Below are positions 19,349 through 30,857 of a stretch of DNA of 64,000 nucleotides, piece after piece. The stretch is taken from the NCBI RefSeq assembly GCF_037975245.1, contig NC_092564.1, forward strand, positions 14,224,484-14,288,483. The letters are read 5' to 3'. Each line of letters starts with the position of its first letter. The stretch's first letter is position 1. Under the pieces are notes generated by a model. That model saw only the letters and a program-made list of their open reading frames with translations. It was not told where the DNA came from and ran no database searches. The DNA comes from Apostichopus japonicus (Eukaryota; Echinodermata; Holothuroidea; Aspidochirotida; Stichopodidae). The translations under genes and the position numbers were made by a program.

Positions 19349-19381
19349 CATGGAGCTATAAACAGAAGGAGAAAACCCACT
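19349..19381 (+). repeat. Left terminal inverted repeat of the 4.8-kb transposon
   Basis: It begins CATGGAGCTATAAACAGAAG and ends AGAAAACCCACT. It is fully complementary to 24118-24150. The flanking target duplication ATCTGAC is at 19342-19348. Confidence 0.85.
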
Positions 19382-19629
19382 CTCTAATGTCCGTAAAACA
19401 ATCAATCATCGCCTTAACCACCCCGCTGAGTTTCGCGACTAATATCAGTAGCGATCATGTTACATCGGGCAGTGCGAAGCGACCGCGAGAGCCCCTTTGA
19501 TCTTGCATCATTGTAACCGCCGCAAATGGAGAAAACGGCTGGCTGTGTAAAAATAAAGCTTATGAATATGCATGTCCTAAAGTTCAAAGTGCGTCAAGTG
19601 CATGTTTAGTTCTGTTTTCTAGCTCCATG

Positions 19630-21394
19630 GTGACAGCTTCGAGATTAAAATCTGATTAAGTCCAACGCTAAAAGATATATCTTTGGTCTAAAAGAAACCC
19701 GATATCTTTGCACGAAACATGCACTGAGTTAGCCTTGTTTTTCAAGATTCAGATTTTATTGACTTCGACCGAAAAACTGCCCTGTTTTTCGCGGATTTTC
19801 TCGCTTTCCGGACATCTCCGGATAGAAAACCATCGTGTTATGTGCTTAGGACGACCTATTGTTCACAGTGTACAACGACAGGATAGTGTACGGGTATGTA
19901 CGAAAATGCTATTCGACTTAGAATTTGCTATGTATTTTCACTCTGACTGCAGAAATTACAGGTTGCACAAAATGGCGTCTGTTATAACTTGCACAATGAC
20001 ACGGATGCAGTCCAAGAGTAATTGTTTTTAAAGTGATTCTAATAATGATGCTTAAAATAAATGACCATTAGCCCATTTCATGAGGGTTAAAATTGTAGTC
20101 CACTTGCCATAGGCTAGGCCTAATTTATAATAAGTGTCACTGTTAGGGTCGAGAGCCTTGGCCTATAATATAAATAATACTAGTCCCTTGCTTGGCCAAT
20201 CTCAAGTGTGAATAAAAAACTTATTGTAAGACATGTTGTGAACACTTAACTGAGATTCAAGGGCTACATTAAGCCTTTACATTGTCAGTAACCCTGGGTC
20301 AGTATCCAACAAAAGAAGAATCTCTGTTCAATTGCTTGATTTATATTTATTCGATTGGCCTAATATTTTTGTGGTTCATGCCCTGGGCTAGATTGGGCCT
20401 AGCGGATTAAGTTACATAACATAGACCATGTGTAGGCCGGTGTAGTTGCTGCTGTGGAAATGTGACCCACACACCAGTAAATAAAAAATACAAATCCATG
20501 CAGGCTCTAAGCCCAAGGCCATTGAAAATATGGATAATTTTCTAAATAGTTATGTGCATGCCCCTGTCCTGACTATATTGGCTCCTTGAAAATATTCATA
20601 AAGTAGGAGTTTAGGTAGATTCCATTGCAAACCAGATGCATTGGATTGAACTGCAATTGTGCAATAAAATATCAACCTACGGTATTTATGTCTCTTACGG
20701 TACTACAAAGAACTGACTGCACTGGGCCACAGTGTTACATCACTGCATTGATTGAATTAAATTAGAAGGTATTGTCCACAATAGGAAATTCGGCTTACAC
20801 AGGTCGAAAAAAGAAAAGAAATAAAGGAAAGAAATAGTATAAGTATCAAGTACCATTGATGCCCAAAAGAAAGATTTCCTTCTGTTTTATTCAATAAGTT
20901 TATTGACCCATTTGGGAAAACAACATTGATTTTATGTGGGAAGTAAAAGTAGGCCTACATGTAAATTAAAACATAATGCTAATTTGCTTACACATTGGCC
21001 ATTTCTTTTTCTCAAGGTATGACTAGTGCCCATCGGGAATGCTTAAGAACATTGTGCTGATTATGTGGCAGCTCAAAGACGATCCAAAGTGAAAAGGCAC
21101 CAAAAACTAAACAGAGATACCATGCTTGGATATTGGGCACAATGTTTTGTCCTTGATGGTTGCAAGTTCCAAGGCAATCAGTTCATTACGTAGTTACTGC
21201 CGCAAAAGGCCAAGAGAGGAGGAAGCAGATCGCAGTTAAACCAACTTTTTCACTTTATGCATGGAACAATTTTTCAGTACATTTCCATGTCAAGTAACAG
21301 AATTTTTTTTTTCGTGGAACTGGTAAATTGTAATAATGAGTTAATGTTCTATAGATTTTTCAAAATCTTTTGCATAAATGTTTTCTTTGATTAA
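19630..21394. other. Left interior of the 4.8-kb transposon
   Basis: A 107-codon frame at 19708-20031 (plus) is not recognisable as a transposase or THAP domain. Frequent TAGGCCTA-type motifs are seen between about 20100 and 20510. No intact gene. Confidence 0.55.
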
Positions 21395-21402
21395 TACAGT
21401 AC

Positions 21403-21721
21403 CAGGGACATAGCCAGGTTTCTGGTATGGGGTGGGGGGCAAAGTCAAACTTCTGTCCTCATTTTCAGGCACTAAGCGGTGGAACAACGTCCTGGGGAGG
21501 GTATAAGGGACATCCTCCTCCCCTGAAAAATGTTGTTTAAAAAAGGGCTTAAGATGCAAAGGGGTTGTTATCGTTTCCATTCTTTTAACTGAATTTGTGT
21601 ACTAAGAGGAGTACATTTAAATATTTTTTGCTCCCTATGATTTGTCACCGTCGCCACTCACATCCCCAAAAAATTCTGTGGGGGGGGGGGGGGAACTCGC
21701 CCCACACTGTCTATGTTACTG
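21403..21721. mobile_element. 319-bp hAT-type MITE nested in the 4.8-kb transposon
   Basis: The left end CAGGGACATAGCCAGG and the right end (reverse complement CAGTAACATAGACAGT) form an imperfect terminal inverted repeat. Perfect 8-bp flanking duplications TACAGTAC sit at 21395-21402 and 21722-21729. An 8-bp target duplication with CAG termini is the hallmark of hAT elements. The element contains a poly-G run near its right end and no coding sequence. Because it sits inside the 4.8-kb element, it is the younger insertion. Confidence 0.83.
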
Positions 21722-21729
21722 TACAGTAC

Positions 21730-23029
21730 TGTAAATGAACTCAAACTGAATTGATTGTTCTGTATAGCACTACAGTAGATTTATTTCACAGTATTTAAAT
21801 GTTTTATTTGTACCTTTGTTGTACTAGTACTTAAAGTGGGGATTTCTGTTAGAAGAACATTGTCATTTGTCCATGTGCTCTAGATTATTTTTTGGTGGAA
21901 CTAGTACAGTATATTTAAATAACAATGTGGTGATTTGATCTTGTATAGTTTTCATGATGTTATCTTGTGAAGTAGTTTTATTTTCCTGTTTAGTACAATA
22001 TATACAGTAAAGGAACTCCAACTTGCTGTTCTGTTTTTTGCCAGCTCTCATAAGTGAAGGGAAAGGTGCCCTTATAATCATATGCATAACATTGAATAGT
22101 CAAGTTGTCAACCAGAGTGTAGTGGTCAAGCGACTTGAAGGGATGCCATCCTGGCTGTTACTAATGGTTACATTGTGCCCATTGGGGATTAAAATCACAT
22201 TTTGTGCTCGAATTATGTCCATATAAGTAAACTCATGTAGCTAAATATATTTTAATTTTGCTGGCACAAGGCCTAGGAAGATAGTGGGGTGGGAGGGGGG
22301 TTAGTGGGTGTCTGAAGGAGTGAAGGTGGGTCAAGAGAAGGATCCAGTTTGATGGTATTGATGGTGAGTTTATGGAGCTCCAAATGCCAAAGGTAGTATG
22401 AGGGTTTTACTTTTGAGAGATAGGGAGTTCGGCATCTGCAAAAGTTGTGGGAAGGATTCTAAATGCTGGTGAGGATATTGGGGGTGTAGAGAAGATTAAG
22501 CTTTGCCAACAGAAAGAAAGGGATGAAATCTTCCATGCTGAGCTAAAGTGCTTCTTTCAAGAGGGTGTAAATATTGCGAAGGTGAGTTTTGTGGTTGTCA
22601 CTGTGGCGATGCTGCCATAGTCCAATTTAGAGCGGATGGTGTCCTACCTACCAGCCCTACGGTAGGTGGTGTTGAAGAGAAAGCATGTGTCACCTTTGAC
22701 CTTCATCAATAAAATTTACAAGGAAACAAATCACAACAAAGTTTAAAATTTTAATTTGTACAAAACTGACAATATTCTAGTTCCACTATATTTCTCTGAA
22801 CTAAAGTAAACTTGTTATAAGCTTGAAAGATGAGGTTTGCCATGGAAAGAACAAACGAACTATGTAAGTATACAACATAATTATCATAAAATCAACATAT
22901 ATAGATACCAATCATGTTACTCTCAGTTTCACTCCTTGCTTTCACTTGCCAATTCATTTCTGAATGGTTTCTCTCCTTTCTTGCTACAAGAAGTCTTCCT
23001 TTTTTGTAACTTATCTCCATTTACATTCT
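21730..23029. other. Central interior of the 4.8-kb transposon
   Basis: No intact gene. A stop-free stretch at about 22428-22582 (plus) ends in AAG|GTGAGT, a good donor site, and could be a cryptic exon, but its peptide (...KIKLCQQKERDEIFHAELK...) is not recognised. Confidence 0.45.
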
Positions 23030-23640
23030 AACAAAAGCATTTACTATTAATTTTACCCAATAAACAACAAACGTATGAAATTTGAAGCAACTGCCCACTT
23101 AAGTCCTCGTTTAACAATTCTTTAACAAGATCTGCCCACCGATTCTGAACTGGCTTGTGTTGCAGAAGTTTTTGCAGAAGATGGTCTTTCATATTTTTAT
23201 TTCTCAAAATAAGCAAGGTCTTCATGTTTAAAATTTGCTTTGTCTGAAATTCCAGTCTTGAAAAGCATGAAAATATTATCATTAACTAAGAGTAATCCAC
23301 CTCTATTTTGTTTTTCCACCCAGGCTTTACTGTAATCTAAAAAACTGTGACCTTCACCTGCAACAGACATTCAGTTTAAGTACTGTAAAAATATTAAAGC
23401 ATTCTGAGTACTCTTAACTTTCATGTAACGTTTTTTTAAGGGCAAATGGCACATAACCTGCTACATATCTTAGAATTTGTTCCTCATGTTTTTCAACAAT
23501 TAATGTATCTTCCAAATTTATGTCGTCTGGAACATCCAGCCTCTCAAACTCTTCAATCATCAGCTTCACCATAAATTCAACTATATCCTGTAGCATGAAC
23601 ATTTCTAATGTCCTCGGCGGATGCAAAGTTTTTTGGCAAC
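23030..23640 (-). pseudogene. Degraded transposase-like coding fragment inside the 4.8-kb element
   Basis: Reading the minus strand from 23640 to 23030, similarity-bearing segments are spread over different frames with at least two frameshifts and one in-frame stop. One segment ends in EEQILRYVAGYVPFALKK. The next contains AGEGHSFLDYSKAWVEKQN followed by RGGLLLVND. The last contains LNMKTLLILRNKNMKDHLLQ and QNRWADLVKELLNEDLSGQL. A tyr-x-ala-gly-tyr motif followed by an RGGL..(N/S)D motif is typical of the carboxy-terminal part of P/THAP9-like and related eukaryotic transposases. I recognise this as a transposon-derived family but cannot name it precisely. The amino-terminal DNA-binding and most catalytic parts are absent: only about 480 bases separate it from the right terminal repeat. 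It could instead be a captured host fragment. Confidence 0.6.
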
Positions 23641-24117
23641 CATGTTTCGTGTTAAATTAATTTTGTTAATTTTATAACACTAGGTTCCCAATGCAATAAC
23701 AAACAGCACTAGCGTTATTTGCCTAACGAACGAAGAAAAGTTTTATCGGAAAATACTTGACTAAAAGTACCTATTTCGCCATTACTTGTTCATATATTGC
23801 GATGAAATATATGCTGAGATAAACAATTAATTATTAAGTACGAATCTTCGAATGATTCGGTGAGAAATGAAAGATATATTCCGATCGAAATTCTTACAGG
23901 TATGCGTAACGTAACATATATGAGTACTGTGTATACTATTTCAATTACATATACGTTAGGATCGGAGTGTCTGTTGTTATGTTGTGAGGGACGCTATACA
24001 CGAAATGACCTTTGTACCAGGATTACGTAATAGCTGATGATGGCTTTACCCGTGTTTGTGCCCTGAGGCATGTTTACTTATGGCGATCAAATTTTGTCGG
24101 TTACAATGATACTTCAA
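23641..24117. other. Right interior of the 4.8-kb transposon
   Basis: AT-rich sequence between the transposase fossil and the right terminal repeat. No coding signal seen. Confidence 0.55.
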
Positions 24118-24150
24118 AGTGGGTTTTCTCCTTCTGTTTATAGCTCCATG
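24118..24150 (-). repeat. Right terminal inverted repeat of the 4.8-kb transposon
   Basis: It reads AGTGGGTTTTCTCC...TATAGCTCCATG and is the exact reverse complement of the left end. The second copy of ATCTGAC follows at 24151-24157. Confidence 0.85.
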
Positions 24151-24157
24151 ATCTGAC

Positions 24158-27100
24158 TCTAGATACGTCGCAGTATTGAGACGATTTGTTAGTACTGCAG
24201 TGTACGTGGTACGTCATGACGTTCACATGTTAATTCACATAAGTCACATTCTTCAGATAGAATGGGTTACAAAATCACAATACAACGAACGATGAATTAA
24301 AACTCATTATTTAACACGTCAAAGTTTCATGTTGTAGATGGTTCATCAAAGTCCAAGGATATGTGAATGATGTGACTCCTGAATGAACCACACAACAATG
24401 AACAGGTTCCCCTAGTGCCCACACTCAGGGGAAAGATTTACATGAGGCTCATGCCTGTGAATTTCTCCATGAAATCCTAGGTGATTGGGTCTACATATTT
24501 TATGTTCAATTTTTCGACAGGACGTCGAACCTTTCGCAAAACGGTGACGTAAGGAGCAGTTTAGTCAAACTTTGATTGGGGTATAGTACCAAGTGTGCAT
24601 TTATAACCCTTCTTTTCTTTATCAAGAAAAGGATTGAAGTTTATGTGGAACAGTCGGCTACAATAGGTCGGGGTGAAGGGTTTGTTCACCACCGATGGCG
24701 AAAACAATTCAATTAACGCGCAAAGGCTTTGTGATTCCTTTTCATGAAGTTTGCCAACCACTTTACCTGATTGGCAGAGCAACTGAGTTGAGTGTGCAAG
24801 AAACAAATGACAGCCTGAACGTCAGAGAGTTTCAGCTTCCTTGACCATTGCAGCACTTGACCATTGCGGCATGCCAAGGTGCCGTATGGGATTCACATTT
24901 TGGGTTCACATTTTTAGATTGACAACTGTCGACTTCATATATGAACTATGATCTCTACCAATTCCCAAACCCCTCCGGCAACTTTCTAAGGGGCATGCAC
25001 TTACCAAGTAAAAGGATCATGTAAGCTATTAATGCAGGTATCGTGCTTAAATGCCAAAGTGCACAAAGTACATTGACATACCAAAACACCAATACATACA
25101 CCCATATACACGCAATCGGTTCAGTGTACCGAAAATGCCATTTACAATACCTCGTCTTTTAAGTATGTGGTTTGCACCAGTTAATTTCCCTACAATAATG
25201 CACAGTTTACGATTTGTTGCACAGTTTTGTAAACCCAGAACTGATGAACTTTCTCAGAGAGTCTCGGTACGATATTTCATAACAGATGCTCCATTGACGG
25301 CTTATGTATGGAGATCGAGAGCTTGCACCGAAACAATGTAGCCCCGTAGCTGTGAATGGATACAGCAAGTGACAGGCTTTGCATCAAATCAGACAGGTAG
25401 CAGCTCTCGCCATGCAGCAATCATATATCTATTATACTGAAATAACATTATCCTGCAAGAAAAATGTCATCGATCTAACTGAGAAAAAAGTACTACTTCG
25501 TAGCACACTCGATCGTTATTTGTATACCATGATGTGTCAAACTGGATACGCTTGACTTCCGATACGTCTCAAAACTGATGGTCCAAGCAAATATAGAAGG
25601 TGTGTGCTGGTGCACTTACAGAAATATCACACCATAGAAACGAGTTGCCAATAAAAAAAATGGAAAAAAGAGTAAATGCTACACTCAATTTAATACTAGC
25701 CTTTGTCATTTGATCTTTGTGTATTTCATTTCGAGGTCATTGTTATGCGTTTCCTTTCCACACCAACATCCTGCCTGAAAATTACCACAATTTGTGGATC
25801 TGCGCTATCAAATCAATACGGCTGACCGTGTGATCCCATTGGACTCTCTTGACGTGACATGCGTTCTAACGAATTTCTTTTCCTTTCCTCAGTACATTCA
25901 ACACATTCAACACAATACCACACTATAGGTAGTCCTCATCGACTTCTCAAAAGTCGAAATATTAATTTTCACACACGACATTAATATTCGTTAACATGAT
26001 GAAAATGTTGTAACTGTGTTTTGTTAATAAAATGAAAATATTTTTGTACGCATAAGTTGCAAATAAAATTAGGAGACCAACTCGAAACCACATGTGGACC
26101 CCATCGTACTCGTTACAGACGCATGAAACAAACTGAAATGAAGTAGTAGTAGTAAGCTAACCACTTGTTGCAACTGTCTACTTCATGAAGACTTGTTGAA
26201 CCAGAAAGGGGATGTTTTCTATCGTGTTGCTAAATGGAATAATATCCTTTATGGGAATTACATTATAAACAACTATAGCTCACAAGCAGTCCACGCATAT
26301 GGACGAACGACAACCTCACGAGAAACCATCCCCTTTAAATACCATCACGTTTCCATCAGCATAAGCTAGTTAGATCACTTCCTGTCATTGCTTACAGTTT
26401 GTACTTGATATTCATTTCAAACACGCGGGAACATCTATCACGGTGCCTAAGAGAATTTTACCATTATATCATTAATTTCATTTGAAGGATTTGGCTACTT
26501 TCGCTCGAAAACCTTTATTTTCTAAGTAAGCAAAGAGAAATACAGTTAAAAAAAACTCCCCGGAGAGTTAACGCAGAGTGAAGGAGCTCTTAAAAGTGGT
26601 AGCATACGTCTTCTAATCATTCGAATATTAGATGTTGCCAATCTTCCACAGAGTATACATATCATTTGATAATTAGGATGATAATTCTAAGACACCTACA
26701 AATGAAAGCCAGTATGCTAATGAGGCTGCGACAGATCAAATGCATAGCAGCTCAGCTTTCGACAAATAGTTTCAAGGTTGCTTTTTTTTTTTCTAATTCC
26801 CAAAATAAATGAGAAAGCCGAAAGCTATTCATATTCGACGTTTGTGAGGCCCCAAAGTCCCAGCAGATGTTATACTTAATCACAGTGGAGCTAAACTACT
26901 AACATATCCAGGATGCTATATGTATTAGCAGTGGGATGCAGGGCTTAATATATAAAAAAAAAAAAAAAAAAACAATGGTTTAGAAATACAGACATCTTGT
27001 CGCATTTTCTACATGAATATTATGCGCACTGAATCATAAACTCTTCTGCTAAGTGTGACTCTTTGTTCGTATTTGTGACAATTGCATATTGTATTGTTTT

Positions 27101-29162
27101 ATCCGTTAATTAGGTACAAATTTATGCACATATTCCTACCTGATGGTGTTCAGTAACTTTTGTCACCCAGGGGAGTGCATTCTTCTTGATTTGCACTACT
27201 TGAAACAATTCGAATGAAATTTTACAGGGAAAAACATGTTTTTCCGTTTTTCGTACGATAATATTCAAGTATGATCAAGTATGAAACAACTATTCAAGGA
27301 CAGCTGTGCTCACTCTGCAGTATACCTATATGTATTAGTGAATTTGAAGGTATTCTATAGAATTTATTGAACACTGTCAAATTCCCTGAGTTAGACGAGA
27401 ATTATAGAATATCAACAATGTGAAACAAGGCAGAGTCCATGCACGTCTTTGGATCTAAACAGTTTAGAATTGAGTCATTGAGGTAAACTTCCTCTAATGG
27501 ACATGGTTGGGGTGTTACTTACTTCAGCTGTGTATTTTACATGATCGGTTATTAACACACCATTAAGATATGGAACACGCAAAAAGTACATTCAACAGGT
27601 TGACACCTGATACCGTCTATATAAGTCCTATGCAATAAAGTTCAGAAATATACCAGGCAAGTATGATAATACATATTATTTGTAAAGTACAGCAATAGTC
27701 TGCTAGGAAAAGTAATGACTGACCAGAACCCACTCTTCTTTCGGTTAAGATAATTGTATAAGACAAACAGGTGGAACCATGTGATTGAAATATAATATAT
27801 ATTAATGTACTATATTATTAGTGTTCCATTAAAATGTCTCCGACCCACTTATTATATAACTTACATGACTATGAGATCAGGAGGAAGACATTAGTTTTAA
27901 CTTGAGTGTTCCATCAGTTTAGATATTGATTCGTTGTGATGTTGCCACCAGGCTGGTCCGAGGCACCGACAAGGCAGCTGTTTTCACCTCTATGGAGACC
28001 TTGGATCACAAATCAATGTTCTATCTTGAATAATGCATGCCCCAAGCTTTATTTTGTCTATACAGATTTTCAACTTACATTTTAGAAAAACACAAGAACA
28101 TTAGTTCATTATTACATTTTACCAGGTCATATATGCTTTCTAGACTTGGTCAGGTTTTCAATTACTCTTGCAGTTCCGTAGTATAATACTCCATTGTGCA
28201 ACAAGCAAAACAATGACCCTTCGTCTCGTTTCCTGAAATCTTGTTTTCTAAATGGGAGGCAGTCGATAGCAAATGAAAACATTGTTTGCTTGCCGTGAGT
28301 CGGCTTTAATATAGCTGTCACAACAATTCACATTCTCGACAATCTAAAGTCATGGAACTGGAAGATCCGCGCGACGACGACGACGTTTTTATTATTATTT
28401 TGATCTCTGCAACTTCCCTGAAGAGTATTTTCAAACATCTACCAAATCTGAATACAAATTTTTGGTATTTATTTCGACCGTCCTTGTTTTTTTTAGATGT
28501 TGAGTACGCGATTTAGGGTACATGGGCGAAAGTATACGATGAAGGCTGCACTATGTATGATTAAGCATGCGATCAGCTAAACGATGAGGTAAACGTTATA
28601 CTCCTGTAAGCTATATAGATAAATACACGTACAACAACAAAACTAGCAGATGATAAGAATAGCATGTTAGTGAAATCGTTCAATTCTATCACTTCATTCC
28701 TTTTCCATTTGACAATTAACTATTGTTTCCATTACAATTTTTGCAATCGGTCGGCGTCTTTTTTGTTCTATTTTCTGGTCGCAATATCCTGTATCAGCTC
28801 TAACATAGCTACCTAATCAACGATCATTTACAGTATGTCGCTCAGTGATTAAATGCCAAGGCGTGTAATGTGTTCTTGAGCTAAAAATAATGACAATGTA
28901 TCCTAACCTTTATTGCGCATGGATAAGTACACTCTTATATAATAATGGGTTTGCTTTCATTGCAGACATATAACCTGCAGAAACAGAAGCAAAATTTCAC
29001 ATGCACTTTGGGAAGCAAGTATGTTGTAAAAACTTAGTACATCGACTTATTCCCAAAAAGGAACGTTTAGGATCCACTTCCAATCACAAGTTGACAAAGT
29101 AATCCCTTTCACAAATCCTTGCTTAAATAGACCCACTTGAATCCATATTACTATGCACTTGG
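24158..29162. other. No gene recognised
   Basis: About 5 kb without a recognisable exon. An A run near 26948-26971 and a short (GAC)n near 28370-28385 are the only simple repeats noted. Confidence 0.55.
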
Positions 29163-29174
29163 ATATATATATAT

Positions 29175-29269
<95 letters not shown>

Positions 29270-29279
29270 AATATATATA

Positions 29280-29330
<51 letters not shown>
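29163..29330 (+). repeat. (AT)n microsatellite forming the tail of the SINE
   Basis: About 168 bases of AT repeats with a few AAAT variants, joined directly to the 3' end of the minus-strand SINE. Confidence 0.95.
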
Positions 29331-29334
<4 letters not shown>

Positions 29335-29452
29335 ATCGTAATGAGTTGGAAAATCAAGAACAGTGAAAAAACTTTCAGCCTCCACCGGGATTCGAACCAC
29401 GGGCCTCCCGCTCTGTACGCGGACACCCTAACCACTAGGCTATGGACGCTGA
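29331..29452 (-). mobile_element. tRNA-derived SINE with an (AT)n tail
   Basis: On the minus strand there is an A-box-like segment TAGCCTAGTGGTTAGGG (29442-29426) and a perfect B box GGTTCGAATCC (29398-29388). Between them a cloverleaf-like anticodon arm CCGC-GTACAGA-GCGG can be drawn. The acceptor stem does not close as in a functional tRNA, and the sequence continues into AT-rich body and a long (AT)n tail at 29163-29330. The antisense-type peptide [17 protein letters not shown] read from it is a familiar false protein produced by such SINEs. It would be transcribed by RNA polymerase III if active. Confidence 0.8.
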
Positions 29453-29646
29453 TTGTATGTCCAGAGGTTCGAAACCGGTAAGGAAGATCGTAATTCCACT
29501 GTAGGCGTTTGTCACCTGTATCGAACAATACTAGTTCTGTTTTTGGAGACATATTTTGCCTTACTCTAGAGATCAAACATGATGCTAACCAACTCGAAAA
29601 TCATTTGTGATTCCTAAAGCCGGATCTCGAAAGAGATACTTTGAAC

Positions 29647-29652
<6 letters not shown>

Positions 29653-29700
<48 letters not shown>
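29653..29700 (+). repeat. (AT)n microsatellite
   Basis: About 48 bases of AT repeat, flanked by unique sequence. Confidence 0.95.
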
Positions 29701-29703
<3 letters not shown>

Positions 29704-30438
29704 TTGTATTGAGAGTTATGAGTGGATACGAAACCTTCAGACGAATAATATTTGCATTTTTAATAACCAAACAATATTACCAGAAATACCCTTTTGAGTT
29801 TAGTCAGATGAGCTTAATGCAGCCCACGTATCCCCCATAGCGGATACGATTGATCATAAATTGCAACAATTGTACATCACTACATAAATGAAACGCCACT
29901 TTTCAACTAATCCTACTGGGAGATGATGATGAAGTAGGTTAAATGTCCTGATAACAAGGAAAGGATTTTCGTTATCGTCAGGTATTGTTCTATGTTCTGA
30001 ACCAAGACGGCAATGGAAAAACACGATTAGATATATTGACGTCTACACCACACATTTATAAATGTATATATACAAGTATACACTTTGTCATTGCTTGTTC
30101 ACATCACTTATTGATATTCAATTCAACGGAGGTTATTAAATTGTTGTCTCTCCTTGTCCGTAAAGAAATCGAATACGGGTACACGTCGGTGCTTTGTTTC
30201 GTGTTATGTCGTCTGTAACAAGAACATTTCCAAATTCAATAAACCTGTTCGCCGATTTGTTGTATTAGATCAAATCAGGACGACTTCAACATATTCGTAT
30301 AATATATGATTGCGTTATTAAAATGTCGTTCAGTCACCGTTTTGATTGGACTTTTTTTGGGGGCAATCTTCGTTGTATTCTGGTATAATCATATTATCTT
30401 TACGTCCATTTAAGTTCCTTCATTTATGACAAAACGCA

Positions 30439-30444
<6 letters not shown>
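29701..30444. other. No gene recognised
   Basis: Unique sequence between two (AT)n tracts. A 77-codon frame at 29985-30218 has no recognisable motif. Confidence 0.55.
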
Positions 30445-30501
<57 letters not shown>

Positions 30502-30509
30502 TACACACG
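30445..30509 (+). repeat. (AT)n-(AC)n compound microsatellite
   Basis: About 48 bases of AT repeat pass into a short run of AC repeats. Confidence 0.93.
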
Positions 30510-30760
30510 TCCGTACTATCAATGGGATTTTATAGCTGCGGGCAAAGACATTCGTCGTATACAGACATGTCAAATCTGAAATTACTATCATCAATTTTGA
30601 CTGTCTCAAAATATTAATCCAGTTCTTTTGCAGTAGAGAATCTGGCAAAAATCAACCAAGGGGATTTGATATTTGCATCTTGTAAAATGTATGGAAAGCA
30701 GACGTAAGAAGTGAACATTTTCATTACGTTTATGTTCGAGGCAATTATTTACTGTAATTG

Positions 30761-30763
<3 letters not shown>

Positions 30764-30830
<67 letters not shown>
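30764..30830 (+). repeat. (AT)n microsatellite
   Basis: About 67 bases of AT repeat, followed by the SINE tail sequence ATTACGATTTTCAT. Confidence 0.95.
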
Positions 30831-30834
<4 letters not shown>

Positions 30835-30857
30835 CGATTTTCATATATATATATATA
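30831..30857 (+). repeat. Isolated SINE 3' end (tail remnant)
   Basis: ATTACGATTTTCATATATAT repeats exactly the junction between body and tail of the SINE at 29331-29452, in the opposite orientation. The 5' part is absent and replaced by an (AT)n tract (30764-30830). This suggests a severely truncated copy. Confidence 0.55.

Larger units (their letters stand above)
19349..24150. mobile_element. 4.8-kb DNA transposon with long terminal inverted repeats (P-element-like, non-autonomous)
   Basis: The left end 19349-19381 (CATGGAGCTATAAACAGAAG...) is an exact reverse complement of the right end 24118-24150 over about 33 bases. The element is flanked by the direct repeat ATCTGAC (19342-19348 and 24151-24157). 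Ends starting CATG, a terminal repeat just over 30 bp and a 7-8-bp target duplication recall the P superfamily, but this assignment is inference. A degraded transposase-like fragment lies near the right end on the minus strand (about 23030-23640), and a MITE is nested at 21403-21721. A second inverted copy of the terminal motif lies inside at 19610-19629, recalling the internal inverted repeats of P elements. The coding part is broken, so the element should be immobile unless supplied with transposase in trans. Confidence 0.82.

Noticed and set aside
19349-19629. A complete 281-bp MITE at the left end of the 4.8-kb element
   Set aside because: No target duplication matches across 19341-19348 and 19630-19637, whereas the outer ends at 19349 and 24150 have one.
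29388-29450. A true tRNA gene on the minus strand
   Set aside because: The A and B boxes are good, but the acceptor stem does not close and the sequence continues into a SINE body and (AT)n tail.
29283-29576. 97-codon minus-strand frame containing [17 protein letters not shown]
   Set aside because: This peptide is the known false translation of tRNA-derived SINEs, not a gene.
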